A DNA stretch of 44,278 nt from Nitrospirota bacterium (GCA_015233015.1 JADFYO010000028.1:1-44278); one strand, 5' to 3'. Positions 1 to 9,500 are shown, counted from the first letter of the stretch. Notes: generated by a model from the sequence alone, not told the origin. Numbers and translations are program-made.

Positions 1-317
1 AAGAAAAAAGTCTCGTATTTCCTAAAGTCATTACAGAAATTGCCAGACATAATTCGCAGTTTCTTTATGCACCGTAAATTGCAATATGCTGCATAATAAT
101 ATCTACATACTTATGTACTTGTTAGTAACTCACAAACAAAGAGGAAATCAATATTAAATCAACGCCATTATTTTCAATATTTTAAGATAAATTCATAGTG
201 AGGCAAAGGACATTTGGTTGAACCAAACCGGCAATTTGCTCAAAGCAGCTTTACCACGGGGCCTTACGCAAACATTAACCGTCACTTAGTCCCCTATCCT
301 GTTTGCGTTTCATTGCC
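1..317. other. AT-rich stretch without a recognised gene
   Basis: I see no credible coding region on either strand. The only structure noted is a perfect 8-base inverted repeat (266-273 with 301-308) separated by 27 bases. It lies just beyond the stop of the first minus-strand gene and could be a weak transcript-end structure, but there is no T-run, so I do not call a terminator. Confidence 0.5.
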
Positions 318-818
318 TTAGTACCGCGTGTCTTCACATCTGCGAATATTTAAATCCTTGTTTGTAAAATGATATGTTACCTCGTCCTGATCTAAATGTT
401 CCGGGTCGTCAACGACTTCGCCTTTATCGTTAATAGTGTCCTGTTCTATCCTGAAACTGAATTTTATCTTGACTTTGTCTAATTTAACGCCCTGCCGTTT
501 TTTTATTACAACAAAATCATCGTAGAAAAATTTCTTATCGAAGCCGCAGGGGCCGCCCGGGCAAGATGCGTGGTAATTTCCGCCGTAGTTCTTATTATTT
601 TCCACAGCAAATCCAATTGGTGTCCATCTTGGTATGCGGTGTATTTCGGCATTAGTTACGTCAAACTCGAAACCGCGAACCCGGTAAAATACCTTGTTGG
701 GTTTAGTAAACTTCTTTAATGAAACGCAGTAGAGGCCGTTGTCTCCTTCGACAAAAGAGAAGGCGAACAAGACTATTGTCAGTATAATTAATGTCTTCGT
801 GGTTTTAGGGGTAAGCAT
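318..818 (-). CDS. putative secreted protein, paralog A of a three-gene tandem family
   Basis: The 166-residue product starts with a hydrophobic signal-like segment (residues 8-24), so it is probably exported. I do not recognise the family. After the leader comes a YCVSLKK stretch, then YRVRGFEFD and an IHRIP motif, and a cysteine close to the C-terminus (IRRC). The same order of motifs occurs in the two genes directly upstream, so the three are diverged tandem paralogs. This copy is the most divergent: it lacks the SDKDAI motif and has an extra CPGGPC pair of cysteines. The ATG at 818 lies inside the 3' end of the preceding gene (31-base overlap), which suggests translational coupling. No Shine-Dalgarno sequence is evident. 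Function unknown. Confidence 0.7.
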   Translation of the reverse strand: MLTPKTTKTLIILTIVLFAFSFVEGDNGLYCVSLKKFTKPNKVFYRVRGFEFDVTNAEIHRIPRWTPIGFAVENNKNYGGNYHASCPGGPCGFDKKFFYDDFVVIKKRQGVKLDKVKIKFSFRIEQDTINDKGEVVDDPEHLDQDEVTYHFTNKDLNIRRCEDTRY

Positions 819-1291
819 TTGTCTATTTTTTTTACATGAAAAGGAGAAACATGTATTGATAATGAGTCTAATATGGAAGCATCAATGCCGCTGCCGCCTT
901 CTTTGTCAATATATATGGCGCTAAATTCTATATGTATATTATATTTAGACATATCTTTAGGTTGTCTAAGGATAGCAAATTTCTCAAGGTCTTTAAAGCT
1001 GATAGCATCTTTATCCGACTTAGCCGCGGCGGTGACCGTAGTAATATCCCCATCATTATTATCAAAAACATATACCCATGACGATGGAAATTGGGGAAGC
1101 TCATAGATATAAGCGAAGGAAACTGATATCTCAAATGCCCTAAGTCTGCGTGTTGGATATGAGTGGCTATCACCAAACAAGGCATAATAATATATATCTT
1201 CACATTCAGCCGCGACATCGGCAGCGGCAAACAACATCAGCGCCAACACTGACGGCAACACCAACATTCTATTCATCAGGTTAATCATCAT
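788..1291 (-). CDS. putative secreted protein, paralog B of a three-gene tandem family
   Basis: The product is 167 residues long. Residues 1-28 look like a cleavable signal peptide ending in an AAADVAA-type site. The mature part has a Cys at its start (CEDIYYYAL), then LRAFEIS, a YELPQFPSSW segment, KSDKDAI, and a Cys near the end (IDKC). These line up with the equivalent motifs of the upstream gene (YTVSLK, VRAFFFD, IPKIPGGW, YSDKDAI, IHKC). The two terminal cysteines conserved in position suggest a disulfide-bonded periplasmic or extracellular domain; that is inference. The start overlaps the upstream gene by 11 bases and has an AAGG-type ribosome site. An ATG at 1288 is equally usable. Family not recognised. 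Confidence 0.75.
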   Translation of the reverse strand: MMINLMNRMLVLPSVLALMLFAAADVAAECEDIYYYALFGDSHSYPTRRLRAFEISVSFAYIYELPQFPSSWVYVFDNNDGDITTVTAAAKSDKDAISFKDLEKFAILRQPKDMSKYNIHIEFSAIYIDKEGGSGIDASILDSLSIHVSPFHVKKIDKCLPLKPRRH

Positions 1292-1742
1292 GAACCTTCA
1301 GGCATTTATGAATTTCCTTAATAACAAAGTCTTTAGTGTCAAGAACTTTGAGTTCAGAGATTCCATTGGGTTTAATATAAATCAATTTCATTGCAACATA
1401 CTTTTTTTCACCTCTAATATATGGTGTTATAATAAATGTGAAAAAATCCTTAAAATACTTTATATCTATGGCATCTTTGTCTGAATAAGACGTGGCAATT
1501 ACAGCGAATGATGAGTCCTCGTTAAAGTCATAGCGCCAACCACCGGGTATTTTGGGTATGCCATATATTCCATAGCCTGTATCAAAAAAGAATGCCCTAA
1601 CCTTATAATTCTTCTTAAGGTATGAGTCTTTTAATGAAACAGTATAAAACTTATTCTTGCATTTACCAGCAAGCCCGTCCTTGGGTGAGAACACTGCCAA
1701 TGAAATAATCAACAAAACAGCTAATCTCACATACAACGACAT
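1281..1742 (-). CDS. putative secreted protein, paralog C (first gene of the tandem family)
   Basis: I chose the ATG at 1742, not longer upstream options, because GGGAG lies 8 bases before it and because it places a clean signal peptide (MSLYVRLAVLLII...GLAG) at the N-terminus. The mature protein of about 130 residues shows CKNKFYTVSLKDS, YKVRAFFFD, IPKIPGGW, SYSDKDAI and a terminal IHKC motif, shared with the two genes downstream. It is the first gene of the overlapping triplet and is separated by a strong terminator from the RlpA-fold gene upstream. The triplet must therefore have its own promoter in the 1743-1821 gap or rely on readthrough. The function is unknown. Confidence 0.75.
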   Translation of the reverse strand: MSLYVRLAVLLIISLAVFSPKDGLAGKCKNKFYTVSLKDSYLKKNYKVRAFFFDTGYGIYGIPKIPGGWRYDFNEDSSFAVIATSYSDKDAIDIKYFKDFFTFIITPYIRGEKKYVAMKLIYIKPNGISELKVLDTKDFVIKEIHKCLKVHDD

Positions 1743-1824
1743 ATCTTTAACTCCCATTCTGATTTTAAATATGTATCTTTTGAAGGATAAACATACGTAC
1801 ATTCAATTGTCAAGTCTTTTTTCA

Positions 1825-1859
1825 TAAAAAAGAGAGGGGCATGGATATACCCCTCTCTT
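1825..1859 (-). terminator. rho-independent terminator of the RlpA-fold gene
   Basis: On the minus strand a perfect 10-base-pair stem (AAGAGAGGGG with CCCCTCTCTT) with a 10-base loop is followed immediately by a run of T. It lies 19 bases past the stop codon of the gene ending at 1878. Confidence 0.88.
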
Positions 1860-1877
1860 GCTGCTATGTTACTTAGA

Positions 1878-3074
1878 CTACCGGCGCTTACTCTTTGGGC
1901 AGTGATTTTCCGGGTTGTTCTTGAACTTATCTGAATCGTGTAAACACTGCGCCTCACGCACTTTGTTATCAATTGCTGGCTGGCGGTTTTCAGGCCGTGC
2001 GTTTTGTTCATTATATTGACGCAGTCCTTCTTTAGAGTCCAGAAACTCTACCTTAACATTCAGGATGCCTTTGTTCATATTGTCACCAGCAATTTTGGCA
2101 TAGGCCGCTTGCGAGAGATCAATGCCTCTTGTTGGGTCAGGCATTGGGGCAGATTTACCGTTAATTTTAACAGGTGCATATGGCCCTCTGTCATTAACCT
2201 TGACTATAACACTCTGTGGCGGCTTCGTACCCAGGTTGGTAACCTTAGCATATACATGGTGGCCCTCATCCTTATTATAAGGAATTCTGCCGACAAGTTC
2301 TGGTTGCATTGCTGCGGTATATTTATACTTATTGAAAAGTTCACCACTTGCTGTATGTTTTGGGTTCCCTTTTTCTAGCCCGCTCGTCTGTTTATGAAAT
2401 TCATCAGAATACAGCGAAGCATGTGTCGTGCATTCATTGCCGCTGCATTGAGTGTGATTTTTCGGATCCTCCATATGTCGGTCTTTGTTTATCTCATCAT
2501 AATTAGTGGCTTTTTTCTTGATGTCATCCGCCTGCTTCTTTCCCTCTTTAGAAACAGTATCATGATCTAACTTAGGCGCTGGTCTATAAGATTTCTCATC
2601 ACTCATATTCTGCACCCCCGACTTGCCGCCTGCCAAATTCAGCGCGAAGTCTGCAGCGCCCGGCACCGGCGCACCGGCGTAACTGCCTATCAGCGTATCA
2701 ACCTCATCTGAACCAGTTTTTGATCTTATGCCATTCCAATAACTGGCGTCCCGGTCTAAAAGATCAATCGCCTTAGCGTAACGGCCCGATGAGCGGCTGT
2801 CCTTTGTCAACTCGTATAGCGCCTCAGGGTAGCTCATCTTCCCGCTGTTAACCGCACGCGCTAATTCCTCTGCCTTGTCCTTTGCCGCGCTATCCTGACG
2901 TTGCAGCGTTCCTGCGGCTGCCGCAGCTTCAACCCTGCGCACAATTGCACTCTTATCCTGTTCCACTTTTTGCAGTAGCTTCTCTGACGCCTCGCCGGTA
3001 TTATTGGAACATCCCGGCCTTCTCCCCATAAACCTGCCCGTCTTTGTGTCTTTAATGTAACAAGCGTCTTCCAT
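1878..3074 (-). CDS. RlpA-like double-psi beta-barrel protein with a long unrecognised N-terminal region
   Basis: The 398-residue product has an RlpA-like double-psi beta-barrel in its C-terminal half, about residues 225-350: ASLYSDEF, KHTASGE, KYTAAM, KVTNLG, VKVNDRGPY and GIDLSQAAY match the family's successive motifs, including the NDRGP loop with its conserved Asp. RlpA proteins are lytic transglycosylases or septal peptidoglycan binders. Residues 1-220 are polar and Ala/Lys-rich with no recognised domain. I see no signal peptide or lipobox, so export would need another route. The start is set at 3074 because GAGGAGG ends 6 bases before it; the ATG at 3080 abuts that sequence. A strong promoter lies at 3147-3175 and a terminator follows the gene, so it is probably monocistronic. 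A peptidoglycan role is inferred from the fold. Confidence 0.8.
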   Translation of the reverse strand: MEDACYIKDTKTGRFMGRRPGCSNNTGEASEKLLQKVEQDKSAIVRRVEAAAAAGTLQRQDSAAKDKAEELARAVNSGKMSYPEALYELTKDSRSSGRYAKAIDLLDRDASYWNGIRSKTGSDEVDTLIGSYAGAPVPGAADFALNLAGGKSGVQNMSDEKSYRPAPKLDHDTVSKEGKKQADDIKKKATNYDEINKDRHMEDPKNHTQCSGNECTTHASLYSDEFHKQTSGLEKGNPKHTASGELFNKYKYTAAMQPELVGRIPYNKDEGHHVYAKVTNLGTKPPQSVIVKVNDRGPYAPVKINGKSAPMPDPTRGIDLSQAAYAKIAGDNMNKGILNVKVEFLDSKEGLRQYNEQNARPENRQPAIDNKVREAQCLHDSDKFKNNPENHCPKSKRR

Positions 3075-3146
3075 AAACATCCTCCTCGTTAAAATATTTG
3101 GATTATGCAACAAGAATCCTGCTATGAATATAGCAGTTCACATACT

Positions 3147-3175
3147 ATGATAACACATAATAGATTATTTGTCAA
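3147..3175 (-). promoter_or_regulatory. sigma70-type promoter of the RlpA-fold gene
   Basis: On the minus strand a perfect TTGACA (3175-3170) is followed after 17 bases by TATCAT (3152-3147), one mismatch from consensus. The predicted transcript begins about 65 bases before the start codon at 3074. Confidence 0.65.
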
Positions 3176-3185
3176 TATTTATTTT

Positions 3186-3214
3186 TTGACATAGGCAATA
3201 TTATTATTTTATAT
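3186..3214 (+). promoter_or_regulatory. divergent sigma70-type promoter toward the NlpC/P60 lipoprotein
   Basis: TTGACA (3186-3191) is followed after 17 bases by TTATAT (3209-3214). Its -35 box forms an inverted repeat with the minus-strand -35 box (TGTCAA, 10 bases, TTGACA), so the two promoters diverge back to back from 3170-3191. Confidence 0.45.
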
Positions 3215-3316
3215 GTGTTACTATGGGAGCATTACTACGGCTGACACGTTTCGGCCTTCATAGCTGATACGAGAACCTATCGCCTAAACAGCTGGTACGG
3301 CAATTGCATATAAAAC

Positions 3317-3427
3317 ATGAGATATGGCAGTTACAACAAATACATTGGCAGAGCGGCCTGTATCTTTGCGGATACCATGTGTGAGAACGCGGCAGCGGCA
3401 GCCAATAAATTGACGGAGGATATATAG
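3317..3427 (+). CDS. candidate 36-residue small protein upstream of the lipoprotein
   Basis: An uninterrupted frame runs from ATG 3317 to TAG 3425-3427, one base before the lipoprotein start. It encodes a short peptide with Tyr/Arg at the front, two Cys and an Ala-rich, helix-prone centre (CENAAAAANK). The frame is closed upstream by TAA at 3311. I see no good Shine-Dalgarno sequence before it. The lipoprotein's own GGAGG site lies inside its last codons, which would suit translational coupling. It could be a leader peptide, a small protein or chance. Confidence 0.3.
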   Translation: MRYGSYNKYIGRAACIFADTMCENAAAAANKLTEDI

Positions 3428-3428
3428 T

Positions 3429-4094
3429 ATGATTACGCGGCATTATAAGGCATATATAGTCTTTATCTCATTGTTAATTCTAACAAGCTGTTCGGCTCAC
3501 CGTGAAGTGAAAAGGACCATCCCGCAGGAAATCGCAAAACCTGCCCCTGTTGTAGAAGACCCTTATGACATCATGGAGAAAAATATTCCCACCATTTCTA
3601 AGGTCTATATAGGAAAGGATTACAAGCTTGGCGCTAACCCGGACAAGAATGTTGAGTCGGACTGCTCCCATCTGGTATGCGCAATAGCCAGAAACAGCTT
3701 AATCGGCACCAAATACGAATTTAAACCCTACTACGTCCCATCGTGGAAGATATATGATTACACGTATCAAATAGAAAAATCTGAAACAAGACCCGGTGAC
3801 ATCATTTTCTTTAAGGATCAGCAAAAGAAACAAAATCATCTGGCGCTTATCACTCAGATAAGAAGCGATACGATTTATTTCATCCAGGCGTCGTCGTCCT
3901 CAGGTGTGATAGAACGTTCGACCCAGTCCGAGGGTTGGGTTTATTGTTGGAAGAAGAGATTCGATTCCTTCAGGCGCTGGAAGAAAGAGGTTTTCGAAGA
4001 GAAAAAGTCTTACGTTTCAGAAGAGGAGATAAAGTCCTACGTTTCTGAGATTGAGGCCGGCAAAGAATACTTCAGGCTTTCACAGAACCCTTAA
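3429..4094 (+). CDS. NlpC/P60-family lipoprotein (putative cell-wall peptidase)
   Basis: The 221-residue precursor has a lipoprotein signal peptide with the lipobox LTSC (Cys21). An NlpC/P60-type cysteine peptidase fold follows: DCSHLV with nucleophile Cys79, RPGDIIFF at 121-128, and His137 in NHLALI. This family usually cuts peptide stems of peptidoglycan (gamma-D-glutamyl bonds). The third catalytic polar residue is less clear. After about residue 165 the tail is highly charged and repeats KSYVSEEE/IKSYVSEIE, probably a helical extension. A strong ribosome site (GGAGG) precedes the ATG. The gene is divergent from the RlpA-fold gene, and both products point to the cell wall. Its last 23 bases overlap the convergent transporter gene. 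Confidence 0.82.
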   Translation: MITRHYKAYIVFISLLILTSCSAHREVKRTIPQEIAKPAPVVEDPYDIMEKNIPTISKVYIGKDYKLGANPDKNVESDCSHLVCAIARNSLIGTKYEFKPYYVPSWKIYDYTYQIEKSETRPGDIIFFKDQQKKQNHLALITQIRSDTIYFIQASSSSGVIERSTQSEGWVYCWKKRFDSFRRWKKEVFEEKKSYVSEEEIKSYVSEIEAGKEYFRLSQNP

Positions 4095-5340
4095 CCGGCG
4101 ATTTGACCCGTATCAATAGCAGAAGCCCGGCGATGAAAAACAGTGAAATCGAGACTATTGCCGGACGCTGGCTCCTGAAATACGCCGACGTAATGCCAAA
4201 TATCAACGGGCCTAATATGGCCGAGGTCTTTCCTATCATCGAATAAACGCCAAAATACTCGGACTCCCGCCCTTTAGGAATAAATCCCGAAAAAAATGCC
4301 CTCGACGCCGCCTGCACCGTCCCAAGCCCCAGTCCTGCCGTCGTGGCTATGATAAAAAACTCCCCCTTGCCCGTCACGAAATATGACGCTACCGCTACCG
4401 CACTCCACAGCACCAACGATATGGCAATCACCTTCTTCGGCCCCCACAGGTCAATCGGCCTCGCCATAATCATCGACCCCGCGAAGGCAGTCACCTGCAC
4501 AGTCATAAATAAGTATATCAGCTCTGCGTTATTAAAATTCAGCGTGGCGGCGGCAAATATACTTGAGAACACTATTACTGTATTTACGCCGTCCTGGTAC
4601 ATGAAAAAAGAAATGAGAAACCTGCGCAGCTCCCTCTGCCTTAACAGCTCAATGAGTGAACCAAAAAGCCGCTTTGCATTGAATACTGCGGCGGCGGCAA
4701 TTGCCTTCCCCGAAGCGCCGCCCGTTTTCTTATCGCCCGGTAAATTAATAAACGCAGGAAGTGTAAACACTACGATAAATACTGCGACAAGCGGCCATAC
4801 CATTCCTAAGTTACCTGACTTCACCAGCGGCAGCGCCAATATCAGGGCAGTAAAAGACCCAATATAACCTAACCCAAATCCCCACGCCGACACCCTCCCC
4901 TTATGAGACGCGCCGGCTATCAGCGGCAGGTATGAGTTATAAAACACCATCCCGCCCTCGTGGCCTATGTTGGCGGCAACCATCAACAAAAACCCCGCGA
5001 CCACCATGCCGGGCACAAGCGCCGACATGCACATTATCGAAAGAACCGCCAATATTGAATAACCGATTAAAAACCTCTTACGAAGGCCGCCATAATCCGC
5101 TATGCCGCCTAAAAACGGGGAACTCAGGGCTACAAAGGCCATGCTCAGGGAAATCGCCCTGCCCCACCATAAATCCCCAAGGCCGGCCTCATTCCCTACG
5201 ATGACATTCACATAATAAACCGGAAATATGACCGTGGCAATAATGGCGGAATATCCCGAATTGGCAAAATCATAAAGACACCAGCTGAAGATTTCCCTGC
5301 TGAACAGACGGTTTTCCGGTCCAATCGTTTTCACGGTCAT
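4072..5340 (-). CDS. major facilitator, UMF1/Atg22-like transporter
   Basis: The 422-residue protein has about 12 hydrophobic segments. Features typical of the UMF1 branch of the major facilitator superfamily are the N-terminal WCLYDFANSGY, a cytoplasmic loop GGIADYGGLRKRF after the second or third helix, and FMYQDGVNT at mid-protein. Substrates of bacterial UMF1 proteins are not established; yeast Atg22 exports amino acids from vacuoles. It is the last gene of a three-gene unit and begins 2 bases after the GAPDH stop, so it is co-transcribed. Export or import of a metabolite linked to lower glycolysis is possible but speculative. Confidence 0.85.
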   Translation of the reverse strand: MTVKTIGPENRLFSREIFSWCLYDFANSGYSAIIATVIFPVYYVNVIVGNEAGLGDLWWGRAISLSMAFVALSSPFLGGIADYGGLRKRFLIGYSILAVLSIMCMSALVPGMVVAGFLLMVAANIGHEGGMVFYNSYLPLIAGASHKGRVSAWGFGLGYIGSFTALILALPLVKSGNLGMVWPLVAVFIVVFTLPAFINLPGDKKTGGASGKAIAAAAVFNAKRLFGSLIELLRQRELRRFLISFFMYQDGVNTVIVFSSIFAAATLNFNNAELIYLFMTVQVTAFAGSMIMARPIDLWGPKKVIAISLVLWSAVAVASYFVTGKGEFFIIATTAGLGLGTVQAASRAFFSGFIPKGRESEYFGVYSMIGKTSAILGPLIFGITSAYFRSQRPAIVSISLFFIAGLLLLIRVKSPVKGSVKA

Positions 5341-5342
5341 TT

Positions 5343-6584
5343 TTAGGAAGAGTCTTCGGCTATCATCTTTGTAAGCATAGAGAGGGCGTTTACGTAACTG
5401 CCCATTTCGTTGTCATACCAGCCATATATTACGGTCTGAGTGAGGGGAATGCGTACCATGTTGTCTTTCAGGCCGTCGAGTAATTCTTTTTTCACGCCGG
5501 TGAGACGCCCCGCGTCGAAGGTTATCTCGGCCGTGCGCGTGTGGGTCTCGTGTCCTTCGATTACCACGGCGGCAAGCGGCATCGAGATTATATCGCTCGA
5601 TACGTTTTGCTCATCGGAATAGACGACCAGCCTGTGTTGGGAATTTAAAGCGGCCTCTTTATATATACCGTTGATGTAATCACGGTCTATTAATATCCTG
5701 TCAGGGTCTTCCTGAATATTTACTACAAGAATGACGAGTGAACCGGTTGTCGTGGGGATTCTCACAGACTCGGCAATAAACCCAATCTGGGACATCTCCG
5801 GTATGACAAGAGCAAGCGTCTCGGCAGCTCCGGTTGTGGTCAGAATGATATTGTTAAATATGCTGCGGTTCTTTCTCAAATCCTTATCTCCGGACTTGGC
5901 AAGCCTGTCAAGCACCTCCTGCGTACCCGTTGCGGCATGGACTGTGGCCATCGAGGCGGTCAGGATTTTCTTTGGCCCTATTTTATTTATTAAGGGTTTG
6001 AACATATGGGCAAGACAGGTCGTAGTGCACGATGCGGCCGAGATAAGTTTGTGCCTGGCCGGGTTATAGTCATGCTCATTGATGCCCATGACAGTCGTTA
6101 CGGCGTCATCGGGCATGGGTTTGGACTTGTCCTTGATTTTAAACGGGGCGCTGAGAATTATCTTTTTCGCCCCTGCCTCTAAGTGTCCGCGAAGGGAACC
6201 CTTTGGGTCATCGGGTGGCTTTGTGGGATCGACAAACGCGCCTGACGTGTCAACTACTATTTCTACGCCGTGGTCTTTCCAGCCAATTTCCCTGGGGTTT
6301 CTTGATTTCCTTAGTACGGTAATCTTAACCCCGTTTATTGTCATCGTCCCCGACACGTCATCGACATCGGTAATTGCCGTATGGTCTTTGAAACCGTACA
6401 GGTATTTCTTCAATGAACCATAGGTGGAGTCCCTTTCGATGTAATAGGCAATGTCATTGAGAGATGTGCCTGCCGCACGGCCTGTGTTTACCACTATTTC
6501 ATCAAAGTTCCTCTCTGCAACATTGCGCCACAAGACAAGTTTTCCAATCCTTCCAAGCCCGTTTATCCCTAATTTTCCACCCAT
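5343..6584 (-). CDS. gap: glyceraldehyde-3-phosphate dehydrogenase, long form
   Basis: This is an NAD(P)-dependent GAPDH: INGLGRIGK nucleotide-binding loop at residues 7-15, catalytic Cys186 in SAASCTTTC, catalytic His216 in ATVHAATG, and the C-terminal WYDNEMGSYVNAL signature. It interconverts glyceraldehyde-3-phosphate and 1,3-bisphosphoglycerate in glycolysis/gluconeogenesis. At 413 residues it is about 75 longer than typical GapA. Extra residues lie before the catalytic domain (around 95-165: SRNPREIGWKDHG, PTKPPDDPKGS, KDKSKPMPDD). Such long GAPDHs are known in several bacterial phyla. The ATG lies 1 base after the stop of the PPDK-like gene, which implies co-translation and points to a role in the same carbon flux. 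Confidence 0.93.
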   Translation of the reverse strand: MGGKLGINGLGRIGKLVLWRNVAERNFDEIVVNTGRAAGTSLNDIAYYIERDSTYGSLKKYLYGFKDHTAITDVDDVSGTMTINGVKITVLRKSRNPREIGWKDHGVEIVVDTSGAFVDPTKPPDDPKGSLRGHLEAGAKKIILSAPFKIKDKSKPMPDDAVTTVMGINEHDYNPARHKLISAASCTTTCLAHMFKPLINKIGPKKILTASMATVHAATGTQEVLDRLAKSGDKDLRKNRSIFNNIILTTTGAAETLALVIPEMSQIGFIAESVRIPTTTGSLVILVVNIQEDPDRILIDRDYINGIYKEAALNSQHRLVVYSDEQNVSSDIISMPLAAVVIEGHETHTRTAEITFDAGRLTGVKKELLDGLKDNMVRIPLTQTVIYGWYDNEMGSYVNALSMLTKMIAEDSS

Positions 6585-6585
6585 A

Positions 6586-9500
6586 TTAACACATCTCCAT
6601 GTTGATTATTTCCATTTCGCCCTCGTAGATGCCACCCTCGGCGGCGTCAATCGTTATAAAATCTCCGGAGACGATTGTCCTATTATTCAGGACAAACCTC
6701 TTTTCCTTTTCATAGAAGAGCATATCCACACAGCCAACCACGCATGTCTTACCCAGACGGTATGCCACAATTGCCGCGTGGCTTGTTGCCCCGCCGCGAG
6801 CGGTCAAAAGGCCGTCCGATGCAGAGACTTCGTTGATGTCGTCAGGGACGGTATCCCTTCTTATCAGAATCAGGGGCGTCTTTGGCTCAGCCTCCCGGTA
6901 ATATCTTATATCTTCAATCGTAAACACCACCCGCCCTGCCATCGCCCCGCCGCTTACGCCTATTCCATGCCCAAGCAGCCGCTGCGACAACTCATGGGTT
7001 ACCATAAGTGTGTGTTCATGTTGTTTTTCCCTTATTTCCATATCTCTGGACTGCAATATATAAACTGATTCTTTATGTTCGCCCTCAAACGTAAACTCTA
7101 TGTCCTGGGGGTTCCACAGCCTGTCTTCTATAAGAAAACGGGCAGTTTCGACAAGTTCTTCATAGACTTCAGGGAATAGTCTCTCAAGTGAATTCTCAAC
7201 CGGCCTGTTTTCACGCCTTGCCTGGTTAACCGATAGGGCATGTGTCTGTACAAGGCCAGATACGATGTCGTCTCCCTGGACGCATATGGCATAGTCACCC
7301 CAAGGTCTAAGCTCATACTCAGAGAGTTTCGGATTGTGCGTAAATAATACTCCAGAGCCTGATTTATCGCCGATATTGCCATACACCATACGCTGAACCG
7401 TCACGCTTGTGCCCCAATCGTCAGAGATACCTATTATTCTTCTGTAACTTTTGGCCTTATCGGTATCCCACGAATCCAATACTTTTCTAATTGCAATATA
7501 AAGCTGCTCTTTAGGTCTTTCCTCCAGTCTAATCCCCCTTCCGATAACGAAGTCCTTATAGGACATGGTGATTTCTCTCATCTGCGCGGGGGTAAACTCC
7601 TTTTTGAAATACACATTGTACTGTTCTTTATAAAGATTTATTATGGCGTCAAAGCTATCGCGGTCTAAGCCGAAGGACATGCCGTAGTGTTGAATAAACC
7701 TTCGGTAACAGTCCCACACGAACCAATCCCTGCCTGTTGTCTCTATCATACCCCTTACTATGGTCTCATTCATACCCACGTTCAGATATGAATCGAGCAT
7801 ACCGGGCTGCGATATAGCAGAACCACTCCTTACGGAGACAAGGAGCGGGTTTTGGGGATTGCCAAACTCCCTGCCCGTAAGTTTTTCAAGCCTCGCAACC
7901 TCGACATCCATACGTTCTTTGAAATTCCTGTCGGCAGCCTCGTATATATCAAAGAGTTCCCTGCACTTAAAGGCATCGGTAGTTATCAAAAAACCGGGCG
8001 GAACGCGCAGACCTAGTGTCTTCATTCTCATAAGATTAAACCCCTTGTTGCCCATGTGAATGACATTGGATACCTTGGCAAGAGGCTCAACAATCGATGT
8101 GACCGCATTGTCGGGATTATATGTTACAAGCAGGTGGTGCTTGCCGGCGGGGATTCTCTCGGCCTCATGCCATAGGGTGCTTAGGATTCTGGTAATAAAC
8201 AGGTCAAGGCTCTGAAGCCCTAAAGACGATGCAATGGAATCCCTGAGGAAGACCTCGGATACCCTGTGGAATAATCCTGCGTCATCTAAAACATCGGCCT
8301 GATACTTTAAAAGCAGCTTTTCCTTTGGCATAGCCTCAAGTATTACTTTAAGCGTTTCCATGTGCATATTATTAAAGTAATCGTTTACAATATTTCTTAT
8401 AACATGCGCTAATTCCTTAAATATATCTACGAACTGAGAAAACGTAAAGCCCCTTACCGACAGGGCAGCCTCAAGCATATAGAGCTGTCTGTCGAACTCC
8501 CTGGTGGCAATACCGTCAATTGTCAGTGCCTTTTTGTAGAGTTTCAGATAATCGTAAATCCTGTGGAATGTTGCGCGCGTGATAAAACTAAGGTCAAACC
8601 CTTCTATCAGCTCCTCAAAGAGTGTATTGACAAGGGTTTCAAGCCTGAAGGTAAGCCCGAGGGCGTCGAATTTCACCTCATGGTAGCTGCCGTACATGGA
8701 GGGTATCTCAGTAGAGATATGGCGCTTCCTGTAGATGTCCTCCCGAACCTCAAAATGCAGCGGAGATTGAATCAGTTCTTTGAGTTTCACCAGATGTTCC
8801 AGGACGCCGTTTAGTTTGTCATATGCGTTCGGCTCTGAAATAGCCTTGACTAGATTATCCAGCTTTGGGAAGGCGCTTGTGTGAACCTGCGCGATTACGC
8901 TGTCTATTTCGCTGAAGCTCGCGCTGTATTTCTGGTGAAGAAGTTTATAAAATGAAATAGTGAGGGCAACCTTCTCAACGTCGGCAGCGTAGTCCTGTCC
9001 GACTGCACTCAAAATACCGCCAAAATAATCGTCCCCTATGGTTAACAAATCGCTGACCTCTCGCAGTCCTTTGAGTTGAAATATCTGATTTATCACCATA
9101 TGTACGCCATCGACATACTGGCCTGAGTTTTCCTGCTCCGCATAAATGTCCGGAGGAAGGTACTGTTTGAGCACGGCCTTGTCACGGGTCCTCCAGAACT
9201 CAAGGGCAGCCTCAACGACAGAGAGTATCTTATTGGAGCTTTCCACATGGCTTTGTTTTCTTAGAAAATGTATAAGCGCGTCATGGCGTTTACAGGCCTC
9301 GTCCATTCTCGTAGAAATATCCCGCAGCTGCCCCTCTGCGCCCAGTTCATTAAAATATGAGGGGAAGAGCCTCATAAGCTGCTTCACCAGGTTATAGACC
9401 AGCCTTATATCGGCATTCAGGAAATACGTTATATCGCGCGGAAACAAATCTGTGTCCTTGATAATAACGCCTGACAGGGAGAGATTTACGATAAGGGCGG

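Noticed and set aside
3258-3443. 61-codon minus-strand open frame in the divergent gap
   Set aside because: It overlaps the lipoprotein's ribosome site and start. The translation is Cys/His/Pro-rich and not protein-like.
4343-4867. 174-codon plus-strand open frame inside the UMF1 transporter
   Set aside because: It is antisense to a transporter with intact motifs and has no recognisable domain.
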